DNA from: Paraherbaspirillum soli
GTDB lineage: Bacteria; Pseudomonadota; Gammaproteobacteria; Burkholderiales; Burkholderiaceae_D
Length of the DNA stretch: 64,000 nucleotides
NCBI RefSeq assembly: GCF_042654985.1
Contig: NZ_JBHSMT010000014.1
Span: 62,001-126,000, forward strand
Direction of reading: 5' to 3'
This document shows, in pieces, positions 25,050 through 34,298 of this stretch (the stretch's first letter is position 1; each line of letters opens with the position of its first letter). The position numbers and the translations under genes were made by a program. The notes below the pieces were generated by a model. It made no database searches. It was given only the letters and a program-made list of their open reading frames with translations, and was not told the origin of the DNA.

Positions 25050-26537
25050 ATGCAGGTCGATTCAAATCAAGCCGCACGTCGTTGCGACACCTTGATCCGC
25101 GACGTTTCGGTGATCGACGGCAGCGGTGGCGCGCCGATCAGTGCCGACGTTGCCGTGGCGGCCGGCCGCATCGTCCGGATCGCCGCCGCCGGCAGTCTGG
25201 GCGACTGGCAAGCGCAGCACCAGGTCGACGGTCGCGGCAAAGTACTGAGTCCCGGCTTTATCGACGTCCATACCCACGACGATACCAACGTCATCCGCAC
25301 CCCGGCCATGCTGCCGAAGCTGTCGCAAGGGGTCACCACCGTAGTGGTCGGCAATTGCGGCATCAGTGCCGCCCCGGTCAGCCTCAAGGGCGAACCACCG
25401 GACCCGATGAACCTGCTGGGCCAGACGGGCGCGTTCAGTTATCCGACTTTCGCCAGCTATGTCGAGGCCATCGAGCAGGCGCAACCGGCGGTCAATGTGG
25501 CTGCGCTGGTCGGCCACACTGCGCTGCGCAGCAACCAGATGGATCGCCTCGACCGCGCCGCCACCGAATCCGAAATCGCCGCCATGTGCGCGCAACTGCG
25601 CGAAGCGTTGGCGCATGGCGCGCTCGGCCTGAGCACCGGTCTCGCCTATGGCAATGCGATCAATGCGCCGACCGCCGAAGTGCTGGCGCTGGCGGCCCCG
25701 CTGGCCGATGCCGGAGCGCTGTATGCGACCCATTTGCGCAGCGAATTCGCCGACATCCTGGAAGCGATGGACGAAGCTTTCCGCATCGGCAAGCATGCGC
25801 GGGTGCCGGTCGTGATTTCACATTTGAAATGCGCCGGGGTCGACAACTGGGGCCGCAGCGGCGAAGTGTTGGCGGCACTGGAGCAGGCGCAGCGCTACCA
25901 GCCGGTCGGTTGCGATTGTTATCCGTACACCGCCAGCTCGTCGACGCTGGACTTGAAGCAGGTGACTGACACGATCGACATCATGGTCACCTGGTCGACA
26001 CCGCATCCTGAGATGGGCGGCAAGATGCTGGCCGCGATTGCCGCCGAATGGCAGGTCGACCTGATGGAGGCTGCGCGCCGCCTGCAACCGGCCGGCGCGG
26101 TCTATCACAACATGCAGGCCGAGGATGTCAATCGCATCCTGAGTCATCCAGCCTCGGTGGTCGGCTCGGACGGTTTGCCGAACGATCCGATGCCGCATCC
26201 GCGCTTGTGGGGAGCGTTTCCAAGGGTGCTGGGCTATTACAGCCGCGAGCAAAAACTGTTTCCGCTGACGACCGCGATCCGCAAGATGACCGGCTTGTCG
26301 GCCGAGCGCTTCGGCCTGAGCGAGCGCGGTCTGGTGCGCGAAGGCTACTGGGCCGACCTGGTGCTGTTCGATCCCGAAACTGTACGCGACGCGGCGACCT
26401 TTGCCGATCCGATGCAGCCGGCGGATGGGATAGACGCGGTGTGGGTCAATGGTGTTTTGTCATATCGCGGCGGCGCCGAGAAGGCGGCTAGCGAGGTGCG
26501 TGCCGGGAGGTTTTTGGCGCGGCAGGAGCGGGTTTAG
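25050..26537 (+). CDS. N-acyl-D-amino-acid deacylase (D-aminoacylase)
   Basis: A 495-residue amidohydrolase-superfamily enzyme that frees D-amino acids from N-acyl-D-amino acids. Metal ligands are visible: H74 and H76 in 'DVHTHDDTN', C103 in 'VVGNCGIS', histidines in 'LVGHTALRSN' and 'YATHLRSEF', and the catalytic aspartate in 'VVGSDGLPND'. Its product would feed the divergent deaminase. Two starts are possible: I chose ATG 25050 (AAGGAGA 6 bp upstream); ATG 25035, five codons earlier with GGGAG upstream, is nearly as good. Confidence 0.92.
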   Translation: MQVDSNQAARRCDTLIRDVSVIDGSGGAPISADVAVAAGRIVRIAAAGSLGDWQAQHQVDGRGKVLSPGFIDVHTHDDTNVIRTPAMLPKLSQGVTTVVVGNCGISAAPVSLKGEPPDPMNLLGQTGAFSYPTFASYVEAIEQAQPAVNVAALVGHTALRSNQMDRLDRAATESEIAAMCAQLREALAHGALGLSTGLAYGNAINAPTAEVLALAAPLADAGALYATHLRSEFADILEAMDEAFRIGKHARVPVVISHLKCAGVDNWGRSGEVLAALEQAQRYQPVGCDCYPYTASSSTLDLKQVTDTIDIMVTWSTPHPEMGGKMLAAIAAEWQVDLMEAARRLQPAGAVYHNMQAEDVNRILSHPASVVGSDGLPNDPMPHPRLWGAFPRVLGYYSREQKLFPLTTAIRKMTGLSAERFGLSERGLVREGYWADLVLFDPETVRDAATFADPMQPADGIDAVWVNGVLSYRGGAEKAASEVRAGRFLARQERV

Positions 26538-26627
26538 GGCTTGAGGTTATTTTTAGAGTTTTTGATGGGTAGTTGGGAGCAGGGTAAGTTAGTGTGCTGC
26601 GGTGGTTTTTTTAAAGCTTCCCGCTAA

Positions 26628-26729
26628 TGCCTTTCGTTGTAATTTAGACGTTTATCTAATTTGTTGGGGACAGAGTAATTCGTCGCGCTACGGCGACTCT
26701 TAAACTCTGTCCCGCAAATTGTTAGCTTG
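26628..26729. repeat. GGGACAGAG-family palindromic repeat, copy A (inverted relative to B and C)
   Basis: The core GGGGACAGAGTAATTCG…CTCTGTCCCG is a 47-bp imperfect palindrome. About 35 bp of flank on the left (TCTAATTTGTTGGGG and beyond) and ~12 bp on the right (CAAATTGTTAGCTTG) are also shared, in reverse, with copy C at 27203. It lies between the D-aminoacylase and ridA genes. Confidence 0.85.
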
Positions 26730-26746
26730 GAAAAATTGGAGAAAAC

Positions 26747-27130
26747 ATGACAATCAAACGCTATGGTGTAGAAGGTGGTTCCGGTACCGGCGGTCAGCAT
26801 TTGCCGTTCGCACGCGCGGTGGAAGCCGATGGCTGGCTGTATGTTTCGGGTCAGGTGGCGATGGTCGATGGCGAAGTGATCGACGGCGGCATCGTCGCGC
26901 AGTCGCACCAGACAATCAAGAACGTGTTGGCGATCCTGAAAGAAGCCGGTTACGGTCCGGAACACGTGGTGCGCTGCGGCGTGTGGCTGGACGACGCCCG
27001 CGATTTCCAGTCGTTCAACCGCGTCTTCAAAGAGTATTTCGGCGCCAACCCGCCCGCCCGCGCCTGCGTGCAGTCGAGCATGGTGGTGGATTGCAAGGTG
27101 GAAGTGGATTGCATCGCCTATAAAAAATAA
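26747..27130 (+). CDS. ridA: RidA-family enamine/imine deaminase
   Basis: A 127-residue member of the RidA (YjgF/YER057c/UK114) family. It hydrolyses reactive enamines such as 2-aminoacrylate made by PLP-dependent dehydratases. The conserved core includes 'LYVSGQVAMVDGEV', 'QTIKNVLAILKEAG' and the C-terminal 'ANPPARACVQSSMV', which contains the catalytic arginine. The pairing with a D-serine-dehydratase-like deaminase in the same locus fits a detoxifying role. It is bracketed by ~100-bp inverted copies of an interspersed repeat. Confidence 0.92.
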   Translation: MTIKRYGVEGGSGTGGQHLPFARAVEADGWLYVSGQVAMVDGEVIDGGIVAQSHQTIKNVLAILKEAGYGPEHVVRCGVWLDDARDFQSFNRVFKEYFGANPPARACVQSSMVVDCKVEVDCIAYKK

Positions 27131-27149
27131 TCAGATTAAATTTAAAACA

Positions 27150-27203
27150 ATTGCGGGACAGAGTTTAAGAGTCGCCGTAGCGCGACGAATTACTCTGTCC
27201 CCA
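27150..27203. repeat. GGGACAGAG-family palindromic repeat, copy B
   Basis: A near-perfect match to copy C in the same orientation. It starts about 20 bp past the ridA stop and runs directly into copy C, so B and C form a tandem pair. Confidence 0.88.
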
Positions 27204-27306
27204 ACAAGCTAACAATTTGCGGGACAGAGTTTAAGAGTCGCCGCAGCGCGACGAATTACTCTGTCCCCAACAAATTAGATAGACGTCTACATTTCAAAGA
27301 AAAGCA
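27203..27306. repeat. GGGACAGAG-family palindromic repeat, copy C (long form)
   Basis: Core GGGACAGAGTTTAAGAG…CGAATTACTCTGTCCCC with the extended flank AACAAATTAGATA, ACGTCTA and GCATT. This ~100-bp block is the reverse complement of copy A with only a few mismatches. Confidence 0.88.
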
Positions 27307-27365
27307 TTTGTGGGGAAGAGTTAACGGGTCGCCTTAGTAACAACGAAGAACTACAGGAGAAATCA

Positions 27366-28718
27366 ATGGAGGCAGTTCAGGGAAATATGCTGTTGTTGTA
27401 CGCGCTGATCGCAGTGATCGCGCTGGTGGTGTTGATCGCCAAATACAAGATGAATCCGTTCATCGTGCTGATCGTGGTGTCGGTGATCCTGGGCCTGGTA
27501 GTCGGCATGCCGATGGAAAAGATCGTCAAGGCGTATGAAACCGGGGTCGGCGGCGCGCTCGGTCATATCGCACTGGTGGTCGGGCTAGGCACCATGTTCG
27601 GCAAGATGATGGCCGAATCCGGCGGCGCCGAACGGATCGCCAATACGCTGATCCACGCCTTCGGTCCGAAGAAAGTGCACTGGGCGATGATGGTGGTGGC
27701 GCTGATCGTCGGCTTGCCGGTGTTTTTCGAAGTCGGCTTTGTGCTGCTGATTCCAATTGCCTTCAACGTCGCCAAGCGCACCGGGACCTCGATGATCATG
27801 GTCGGGATTCCAATGGTGGCCGGACTGTCGGTGGTGCATGGCTTGATTCCTCCACATCCGGCAGCGCTGTTCGCCGTCACCGCGTACAACGCCGACATCG
27901 GCCGCACCATCATGTACGCGCTGATCGTGGGCGTGCCGACTGCGATCATTGCCGGCCCCTTGTTTGCCAAACTGATCAGTCGCTTCGTCGTGCCGAACCC
28001 GGACAATCCATTGATTGCGCAGTTTGTCGAAGCCGATCTCAAGCGCGAGTTGCCCGGTTTCGGCATCACGATCTGCACCATCATGCTGCCGGTGGCGTTG
28101 ATGCTGATCGGCAGCTGGGCCGACCTGTTTTTTACTCCCAAAACTTTCCTTAATGATTTTCTGCGTCTGATGGGCAATTCGGTGATCGCCTTGCTGATTG
28201 CGACATTGGTGAGTTTTTATACCTTCGGCAAAGCGCGCGGTTTCGATCGCGTGGCCATCCTCAAATTCACCACCGAGTGCCTGGCGCCTATCGCCGGAAT
28301 TACCTTGATCGTCGGCGCTGGTGCCGGTTTCGGCCGGATCCTGATCGACGGCGGCGTGTCCAAAGCGATTGTTGAAATCGCCACCAGCGCCAATTTGTCG
28401 CCGCTGCTGTTGGGCTGGTTTGTCGCGGCGCTGATCCGGGTCGCTACCGGCTCGGCCACCGTGGCGATGACCACTGCCTGCGGCATCGTCGCACCGCTGG
28501 TATCGGCGGCCGGCGTGACTGTCCGGCCGGAATTGATGGTGCTGGCAACCGGCGCCGGTTCGCTGATCCTGTCGCATGTCAACGACGGCGGCTTCTGGCT
28601 GGTCAAGGAGTATTTCAACCTGACGGTGACCGAGACCTTTAAAACCTGGACCGTGTGCGAAACCATTATTTCGGTGGTGGCGCTGCTGTTGACGCTGGGC
28701 TTGTCGACGGTGATTTGA
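27366..28718 (+). CDS. GntP-family H+ symporter
   Basis: A 450-residue membrane permease of the gluconate:H+ symporter family, with about 12 hydrophobic helices. Typical segments are 'LGHIALVVGLGTMFGKMMAE', 'FEVGFVLLIPIAF', 'HGLIPPHPAALFA' and 'VATGSATVAMTTACGIVAP'. Known members carry gluconate and relatives or D-serine (DsdX). With the deacylase, deaminase and RidA around it, uptake of D-serine-like or N-acylated D-amino acids is as plausible as aldonates. AGGAG lies 7-11 bp upstream of the start. It probably ends the RpiR operon, at a terminator. Confidence 0.9.
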   Translation: MEAVQGNMLLLYALIAVIALVVLIAKYKMNPFIVLIVVSVILGLVVGMPMEKIVKAYETGVGGALGHIALVVGLGTMFGKMMAESGGAERIANTLIHAFGPKKVHWAMMVVALIVGLPVFFEVGFVLLIPIAFNVAKRTGTSMIMVGIPMVAGLSVVHGLIPPHPAALFAVTAYNADIGRTIMYALIVGVPTAIIAGPLFAKLISRFVVPNPDNPLIAQFVEADLKRELPGFGITICTIMLPVALMLIGSWADLFFTPKTFLNDFLRLMGNSVIALLIATLVSFYTFGKARGFDRVAILKFTTECLAPIAGITLIVGAGAGFGRILIDGGVSKAIVEIATSANLSPLLLGWFVAALIRVATGSATVAMTTACGIVAPLVSAAGVTVRPELMVLATGAGSLILSHVNDGGFWLVKEYFNLTVTETFKTWTVCETIISVVALLLTLGLSTVI

Positions 28719-28741
28719 TTTGCCAATTGACTGTGTTGCGG

Positions 28742-28775
28742 CGGCTTGCAAAACTTCGGTTTTGCAGGCCGTTTT
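28742..28775 (+). terminator. Rho-independent terminator after the GntP gene
   Basis: A 13-bp stem CGGCTTGCAAAAC / GTTTTGCAGGCCG (one G·T pair) is closed by a TTCG tetraloop and followed by TTTT. Confidence 0.88.
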
Positions 28776-28861
28776 CATTTGCGTGATGCCACCTGCTGCT
28801 GATTGCATCGGGTTGTCGATCTTGTCATACTAGTGTCCTGAATTACTTTCCACGCAAGAGC

Positions 28862-30916
28862 ATGATTTCCCCATTGCTGAATCGCGAACTCGGTGTGCTG
28901 GCATTCAACGAACGGGTGCTGGCGCAGGCCGAAGACCCATCGGTGCCTCTGCTGGAACGACTGCGTTTTGTCTGCATTACCAGCAGCAATCTGGATGAAT
29001 TCTCGGAAGTCCGCATGTCCGGTTTGCATGAGCAGATAAGGGTGGCGGCGGATGGCATGACGCCGGATGGCATGTCGCTGCAGCACGCTTACGCCGTCAT
29101 CAGCGAGCGCGCGCAAAAATTGGTCGCGCGCCAGTACGCCTTGTTCAACGATGTATTGCTGCCGGCGTTGGATGCCGAGGGCATCGCTTTTTACCAGGAG
29201 TCCGACTGGGATCAGGAGCAGACCACCTGGGCGCACGCATTCTTCAAGACTGAATTACTGCCGGTGCTGACGCCGATTGGACTCGACCCGGCGCATCCGT
29301 TCCCGCGGGTACTCAACAAGAGCCTCAACTTCGCGGTCAAACTGAGCGGCAAGGACGCATTCGGGCGCGAGACCGAGCTCGCCATCGTACAAGCGCCGCG
29401 CGCCTTGCCGCGACTGATACGGATGCCGGAAAACTTGTCGCGCCATGCCTATGGCTTCGTGCTGCTGAGCAGCCTGATGCAGCACTTTGTCGGCGAGCTT
29501 TTTCCCGGATTGTCGATTGGCGGTTGTTACCAATTCCGGGTCACGCGCAACAGCGACCTGTTTGTCGATGAAGACGAAGTGACCGATCTGCGGCAAGCCC
29601 TGCAAGGGGAGTTGTCGATGCGTCAGTTGGGCGATGCGGTGCGGCTGGAAGTGGTCGACGGCACGCCGCCGTCGCTGGTGCAGCGCTTGCTGAACCAGAA
29701 CAATCTGGGACCCGGCGACTGTTATCGAGTCAACGGCTCGGTCAATCTGGTACGTCTGATGCTGTTGCCGGATCTGGTCGACCGGCCCGACTTGAAATTT
29801 GCGCCGCATGTGCCGGTGCTGCCGAAGGCATTCGTCACCGCCGGTTCGGTATTTGATGTCATCGACCAGGGCGACGTGTTGCTGCACCATCCTTATGAGA
29901 GCTTCCAGCCGGTGCTGGAATTGCTGCAGCAGGCCGCGATCGATCCCGATGTGCTGGCGATCAAGCAAACCATTTACCGCACCGGCGACGACTCGCCGCT
30001 GATGAGCACCTTGATGCAAGCCGCCAAGAACGGCAAGGAAGTCACGGTCGTGCTGGAGCTGATGGCGCGCTTCGATGAAGAAACCAATATCGGCTGGGCC
30101 GCCAAACTGGAAGCGGTCGGCGCCCACGTGGTGTACGGCGTGTTCGGCTACAAGACGCATGCAAAAATGCTGCTGATCGTGCGCCGCAAACGTCACGCAA
30201 AACACACCAGGCTGAAACGCTATCTGCATCTCGGCACCGGCAACTACCATCCCAAAACAGCACGTCTGTATACCGACTTCGGCTTGCTGACCAGCGATGA
30301 AAAAATGTGTGAAGACGCGCATAACGTGTTCCAGCAATTGACCGGCTTCGGCAAGCAAGTCCCGCTCAAGCGCCTGTGGGAGTCGCCATTCACGCTGCAC
30401 GCCAATCTGCTCAAAGCGATTCAGGCCGAAGTCGATGCCGTCAAGGCCGGGCGTCAAGGCAGCATCATCGCCAAGATGAATGCCTTGCTGGAGCCGTCGG
30501 TGATCGAAGCCTTGTACCAAGCCTCCCAGGCCGGCGTCACCATCCAGTTGCTGGTGCGCGGAGTTTGCGCGCTGAAACCTGGCGTGCCCGGCCTGTCGGA
30601 AAACATCAAGGTGCGCTCCATCATCGGCCGCTTCCTGGAACATCACCGGATCTTTTATTTTTTTGCCGACGGCGAAGAAAAAGTGATGCTGTCCAGCGCC
30701 GACTGGATGGACCGCAACCTGTTCCGCCGGATCGAAATCGCCTTCCCGATCCAGGACGCCAAACTGAAGCGCCGCGTGATCGAAGAAAGTCTGCTGGTAC
30801 ACCTGCGAGACAATGCATCGGCCTGGGACATGGACAGCGAAGGCGGCTACCAAAAAACCAGCCCCGGCGATGCCGAGGCTATGGTCAGCCAGATTGCTTT
30901 GCTGGCGCGGTTTTGA
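28862..30916 (+). CDS. ppk1: Polyphosphate kinase 1
   Basis: This 684-residue enzyme reversibly polymerises the gamma-phosphate of ATP into polyphosphate. N-terminal domains begin 'LNRELGVLAFNERVLAQAED' and 'SSNLDEFSEVRM'. The phospholipase-D-like catalytic domains carry the autophosphorylated histidine in 'YKTHAKMLLIVRRK' and 'HLGTGNYHPKTARLYTDFGL'. C-terminal conserved segments include 'LLVRGVCALKPGVPGLSENI' and 'MDRNLFRRIEIAFPI'. Full family length. It is followed after 12 bp by the converging yeiH-like gene. Confidence 0.97.
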   Translation: MISPLLNRELGVLAFNERVLAQAEDPSVPLLERLRFVCITSSNLDEFSEVRMSGLHEQIRVAADGMTPDGMSLQHAYAVISERAQKLVARQYALFNDVLLPALDAEGIAFYQESDWDQEQTTWAHAFFKTELLPVLTPIGLDPAHPFPRVLNKSLNFAVKLSGKDAFGRETELAIVQAPRALPRLIRMPENLSRHAYGFVLLSSLMQHFVGELFPGLSIGGCYQFRVTRNSDLFVDEDEVTDLRQALQGELSMRQLGDAVRLEVVDGTPPSLVQRLLNQNNLGPGDCYRVNGSVNLVRLMLLPDLVDRPDLKFAPHVPVLPKAFVTAGSVFDVIDQGDVLLHHPYESFQPVLELLQQAAIDPDVLAIKQTIYRTGDDSPLMSTLMQAAKNGKEVTVVLELMARFDEETNIGWAAKLEAVGAHVVYGVFGYKTHAKMLLIVRRKRHAKHTRLKRYLHLGTGNYHPKTARLYTDFGLLTSDEKMCEDAHNVFQQLTGFGKQVPLKRLWESPFTLHANLLKAIQAEVDAVKAGRQGSIIAKMNALLEPSVIEALYQASQAGVTIQLLVRGVCALKPGVPGLSENIKVRSIIGRFLEHHRIFYFFADGEEKVMLSSADWMDRNLFRRIEIAFPIQDAKLKRRVIEESLLVHLRDNASAWDMDSEGGYQKTSPGDAEAMVSQIALLARF

Positions 30917-30928
30917 CAGCTCACGTTT

Positions 30929-32014
30929 TTAGCCGAACACCCGCAACACCACCGTATTGATCGCTGCGCCGCCGACGATCAGCCAGACGAACAACAGTGC
31001 CGCAAACAGCAAGGGCTTGAGGCCGGCAGCGCGGATCGCTGAAAAATGCGTGGACAGTCCCAGTGCCGCCATTGCCATCGCCAGCAGGATAGCGTCGGCA
31101 TTGTTGATGTGGCCGGTCAGCGCAGTCGGCAGCACCGCCAGCGAATTCAGCGCCACCACCGCCACAAAACCAAATGCAAACCAAGGGATCGCGAGCCGGG
31201 CGCTGCCTTTTTCGACGGAAGCCGTCGGACGTTTTGCCGACTTCTTCGACACATACGCCGACAGCAGCATCAGAAACGGCGCCAGCATCATGACCCGCAC
31301 CATCTTGGTAATCACCGCGGTATTGGCGGCGTCGGGGCCGATGGCGCGCGCGGCGGCGACCACTTGCGCGACTTCATGCACGGTCGATCCAGTGTAGATG
31401 CCGTAGGCCAGCGGCGACCCCGCCAGGAAGTGCCAATGCAGATTGAGTTGGTACAGCAGTGGATACGCGAAGATCGCCATCGAGCCGAACACCACCACCG
31501 TTGCCACCGCCACCGTCACCTGCGCCGGGTGCGCCCGCAGCACGGGTTCGGTCGCCATTACGGCGGCCGCGCCGCAGATCGAACTGCCGGCGCCGATCAG
31601 CAGCGCGGTGTCGCGCTCCAGCTTGAACAAGCGAGTGCCAAGCAGCAGCGCCATGCCGAAGGTCGAGCACAACACCAGCGCGTCGATCAAAACCCCGCTC
31701 AAGCCAACATTGCCGATGTCTTGAAAAGTCAGCCGAAAGCCGTACAGCACGATCCCCAACCGCAACAGATTTTGTTTCGAAAAATTGACCCCGGCGGCGC
31801 AGGCTGGGGCGATGCGCCGATAGCCCAGATTGCCGACCAGCATGCCGAACATGATGGCCAGGGTTAATGCGCTCAAGCCGTGCGCCTGCAGCCAGCCGAG
31901 CTTGCCGATGGCGGTCGCGATGGCGGCAATCAGCGCACTCAATCCCAATCCTGGCAGCAGTGAGGACTGTAGTGTCGGCAGGCAGGCGGCTTTAGAAAAC
32001 GTCGAGGTATTCAC
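30929..32014 (-). CDS. yeiH: YeiH-family (UPF0324) membrane protein, putative sulfate/sulfite exporter
   Basis: A 361-residue integral membrane protein with about ten hydrophobic helices. Family segments are visible: 'LGIVLYGFRLTFQDI', 'LLIGAGSSICGAAAVMATEP', 'YGIYTGSTVHEVAQVVAAA' and 'MAMAALGLSTHFSAIR'. The start is uncertain: I chose the GTG at 32012-32014, which has GGGAG 5 bp upstream. ATGs at 32026 and 32044 would add 4 or 10 residues. It diverges from a LysR gene in the same arrangement as yeiH–yeiE of enterobacteria, supporting regulation by that neighbour. Confidence 0.85.
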   Translation of the reverse strand: MNTSTFSKAACLPTLQSSLLPGLGLSALIAAIATAIGKLGWLQAHGLSALTLAIMFGMLVGNLGYRRIAPACAAGVNFSKQNLLRLGIVLYGFRLTFQDIGNVGLSGVLIDALVLCSTFGMALLLGTRLFKLERDTALLIGAGSSICGAAAVMATEPVLRAHPAQVTVAVATVVVFGSMAIFAYPLLYQLNLHWHFLAGSPLAYGIYTGSTVHEVAQVVAAARAIGPDAANTAVITKMVRVMMLAPFLMLLSAYVSKKSAKRPTASVEKGSARLAIPWFAFGFVAVVALNSLAVLPTALTGHINNADAILLAMAMAALGLSTHFSAIRAAGLKPLLFAALLFVWLIVGGAAINTVVLRVFG

Positions 32015-32177
32015 AAAAACTCCCATTGAAACTTGTGGCGGCATAAAAGGTGCGCCGCTATGGGAGTCACTATAGCGATACGGCAATTAAAAGAAAAACG
32101 GATTAATTTTGTATAATCAAGCTGTTTTTTGAGTAGATTGAAATAGATGATACGCCTAACGCAAAAATCCCTAGAAG

Positions 32178-32272
32178 TAGGGCGGATGAGCGTAGCGTTA
32201 TCCGCCGTTCTATATGCGTCACACAAATGTGATACATCCATCGGCGGATAACGCTACGCTCATCCGCCCTAC
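32178..32272. repeat. Palindromic repeat, GTAGGGCGG family, copy 2 (matched arms)
   Basis: A 30-bp left arm GTAGGGCGGATGAGCGTAGC… and its exact reverse complement as right arm flank a ~35-bp loop. It sits in the yeiH–LysR divergent gap, 40 bp before the LysR start. This is the best-matched copy in the window. Confidence 0.9.
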
Positions 32273-32311
32273 CCACAGCTGTCCTGAATAAATATACGAG
32301 CCGTCCCAACC

Positions 32312-33211
32312 ATGCGCCTGACAATAAGACAACTGCAAATATTCCTGGCCGTCGCCAAATCCGGCAGCACCACTGCTGCCGGCGAACTGCTGGCGCTGTC
32401 GCAATCGGCCACCAGCGCCGCCTTGAACGAGCTGGAAAACCTGCTCGACAGCCGCCTGTTCGACCGGGTCGGCAAGCGCCTGCTCCTCAACGATAACGGC
32501 CGCATGCTATTGCCCCAAGCCAGTCAGGTGGTGGATGCCGCCAACTCGATCGAACAACAATTTTTGACGCCGGACATGGCGCAGGGCGGCGGCTTGCAAA
32601 TCGGCTCCAGCACCACCATCGGCAGCTATCTGCTGCCGGCGCTGATTGCCGCGTACCGCCAGCGGCACAGCGAGTTGCAAGTGCGGGTGACGATTGCCAA
32701 TACCGCCGACATCGTCGCCGCGGTGGCGCATTTCGAAGTCGATCTCGGCCTGATCGAAGGCCCCTGCCACGCGCCCGATGTGCGGGTCGAGCCGTGGCTG
32801 ATGGACGAATTGCTGATCGTCGGCGCACCGCACCACCCACTAGCTGCCGGGGACAAAAAAATCACCGTCAGCGCACTGCGCCAGGCCGAGTGGCTGCTGC
32901 GCGAACCGGGCTCCGGTACGCGCGAAGCTGTGGAGCAGGCGCTATTGCCGCATTTGCATCATTTGCGTCAAAGCTGCGAATTCGGCAATTCGGAAGCCAT
33001 CAAACACGCCACCGCGGCCGGACTCGGCATCAGTTGCCTATCGCGCGCGGTTGTCAGCGATTTCTTGCAAAGCGGACGGCTGGTGGTCCTGAAAACCACT
33101 TTGCCGCGATTGCAGCGGCATTTTTATCTGATCCATAGCAAGCACAAGATGCTGTCGCCACGGTTGATGCAGTTTTTGGCGTATTGCAGGAGTTGGTCGG
33201 ACGACGTTTAG
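32312..33211 (+). CDS. LysR-family regulator (YeiE/CysB-like)
   Basis: A 299-residue LysR regulator. The N-terminal winged helix is 'MRLTIRQLQIFLAVAKSGST' and 'LALSQSATSAALNELENLLD'. The effector domain starts near residue 90 ('LQIGSSTTIGSYLLPALIAA') and includes 'WLLREPGSGTREAVEQAL', a segment typical of the CysB/YeiE branch that senses sulfur oxyanions or related anions. It is divergent from the yeiH-like gene, its probable target. Confidence 0.9.
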   Translation: MRLTIRQLQIFLAVAKSGSTTAAGELLALSQSATSAALNELENLLDSRLFDRVGKRLLLNDNGRMLLPQASQVVDAANSIEQQFLTPDMAQGGGLQIGSSTTIGSYLLPALIAAYRQRHSELQVRVTIANTADIVAAVAHFEVDLGLIEGPCHAPDVRVEPWLMDELLIVGAPHHPLAAGDKKITVSALRQAEWLLREPGSGTREAVEQALLPHLHHLRQSCEFGNSEAIKHATAAGLGISCLSRAVVSDFLQSGRLVVLKTTLPRLQRHFYLIHSKHKMLSPRLMQFLAYCRSWSDDV

Positions 33212-33397
33212 CTCCCCATAGTGAAGAGGCTGTCGAGCAACCTGTCATTTTTACGAGGGTGAGCGACATTGCTTTCAGCACTTGGGTTTCCTATCTTTTC
33301 AAGTAGACGCGTGTTTCCACGGTGCACCTTTGCATATCACGCAACGTTCGGCTGGTCGCGTACAGCCGGCCGCAACTTTCCCGGGAGGGCCTGAGCC

Positions 33398-34273
33398 ATG
33401 CCGTTGCAAACACCATATGGCGTGCTGAGCGGGACCGTGCAATCAGCGGATCTGCAGACTCCCAGCGGCGGGCAGTGGCCGCACTACCACATTCATGTCA
33501 ATACGCCTGATGGCGTGTACGACTCTGCCGTCAATCTCAAATCGCTGACCGATATCCAGATCGAGTACCGCAGCCACGATGTCGTCAATCCGGCGCACTT
33601 TGCCGCCGTATTGGCGCTGCCGGATGGCTGGACCCATCTGGCTCAGACGGCTGTCAGCGGGGCGCTCGACTACGTTCGCCATCCCGGGCTGGCCGGGCCC
33701 GGAGCATGGATTCTGCAGAGTGGCGACAACTTGATCAATGTGCTGCAGTCCTACCTGACCGGGGTCCAGCGGATTCACATCTTCGGCGCCGCGTACAGCG
33801 CGCCGGATCACGGCGTGCACGACGTTCACATGAACCAGGGCGATCCCGAAGGCAGCGCGTTCGCGCCGCTCGATGCGATTTGGCAAGATGGCGGGCTGCT
33901 GTTCGAATACGGCGGGCCGCAGGCCCACGTTTCGGTGTTGCAGATCAAATTCGAAACGCAGTCGCTGATCACGGATGGGCAGGGCCGGCCGCTGCATTTT
34001 TACTGGCCGCGCCAGCCGATTTACTACGTCCCGCGCTGGAAATGGCCGCCGGGTGATCCGATGTCGGCGCTTGAAAGGAAGATCCTGGTCGAACAGGGCT
34101 TGTTCGAACTCGCAGGCTGGGCGCGCGCCGTTCACTACCTGGAAGGCGAGGCACAGCGGATGGTGCTGCAGCAGGTGCGCAGCCAAGTGGCAAGGCATTT
34201 GCAGACGGCCAGCCCGGAGCATGTGGGGAGAGTCGCCGACTATGTGGTGAGATTGGGCGTGGCGTTGCGCTGA
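33398..34273 (+). CDS. YukJ-family protein (DUF2278)
   Basis: A 291-residue protein beginning with the family pattern 'YGVLSGTVQSADLQ', 'HYHIHVNTPDG' and 'YDSAVNLKS'. Later segments are 'NLINVLQSYLTGVQRIHIFGA' broken by the middle of the domain, and a histidine/aspartate-rich 'DHGVHDVHMNQGDP'. There is no signal peptide or membrane helix. The biochemical function of DUF2278 proteins is not established. The ribosome-binding site GGGAGGG lies upstream. It is followed 25 bp after its stop by the WKG-repeat protein, and the two probably form an operon. Confidence 0.85.
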   Translation: MPLQTPYGVLSGTVQSADLQTPSGGQWPHYHIHVNTPDGVYDSAVNLKSLTDIQIEYRSHDVVNPAHFAAVLALPDGWTHLAQTAVSGALDYVRHPGLAGPGAWILQSGDNLINVLQSYLTGVQRIHIFGAAYSAPDHGVHDVHMNQGDPEGSAFAPLDAIWQDGGLLFEYGGPQAHVSVLQIKFETQSLITDGQGRPLHFYWPRQPIYYVPRWKWPPGDPMSALERKILVEQGLFELAGWARAVHYLEGEAQRMVLQQVRSQVARHLQTASPEHVGRVADYVVRLGVALR

Positions 34274-34298
34274 GACAGCGCCATAGAGGGAGATGGTC

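Noticed and set aside
26628..27306. Composite transposon carrying ridA
   Set aside because: The inverted flanks are short non-coding palindromes without a transposase gene or visible target duplication.
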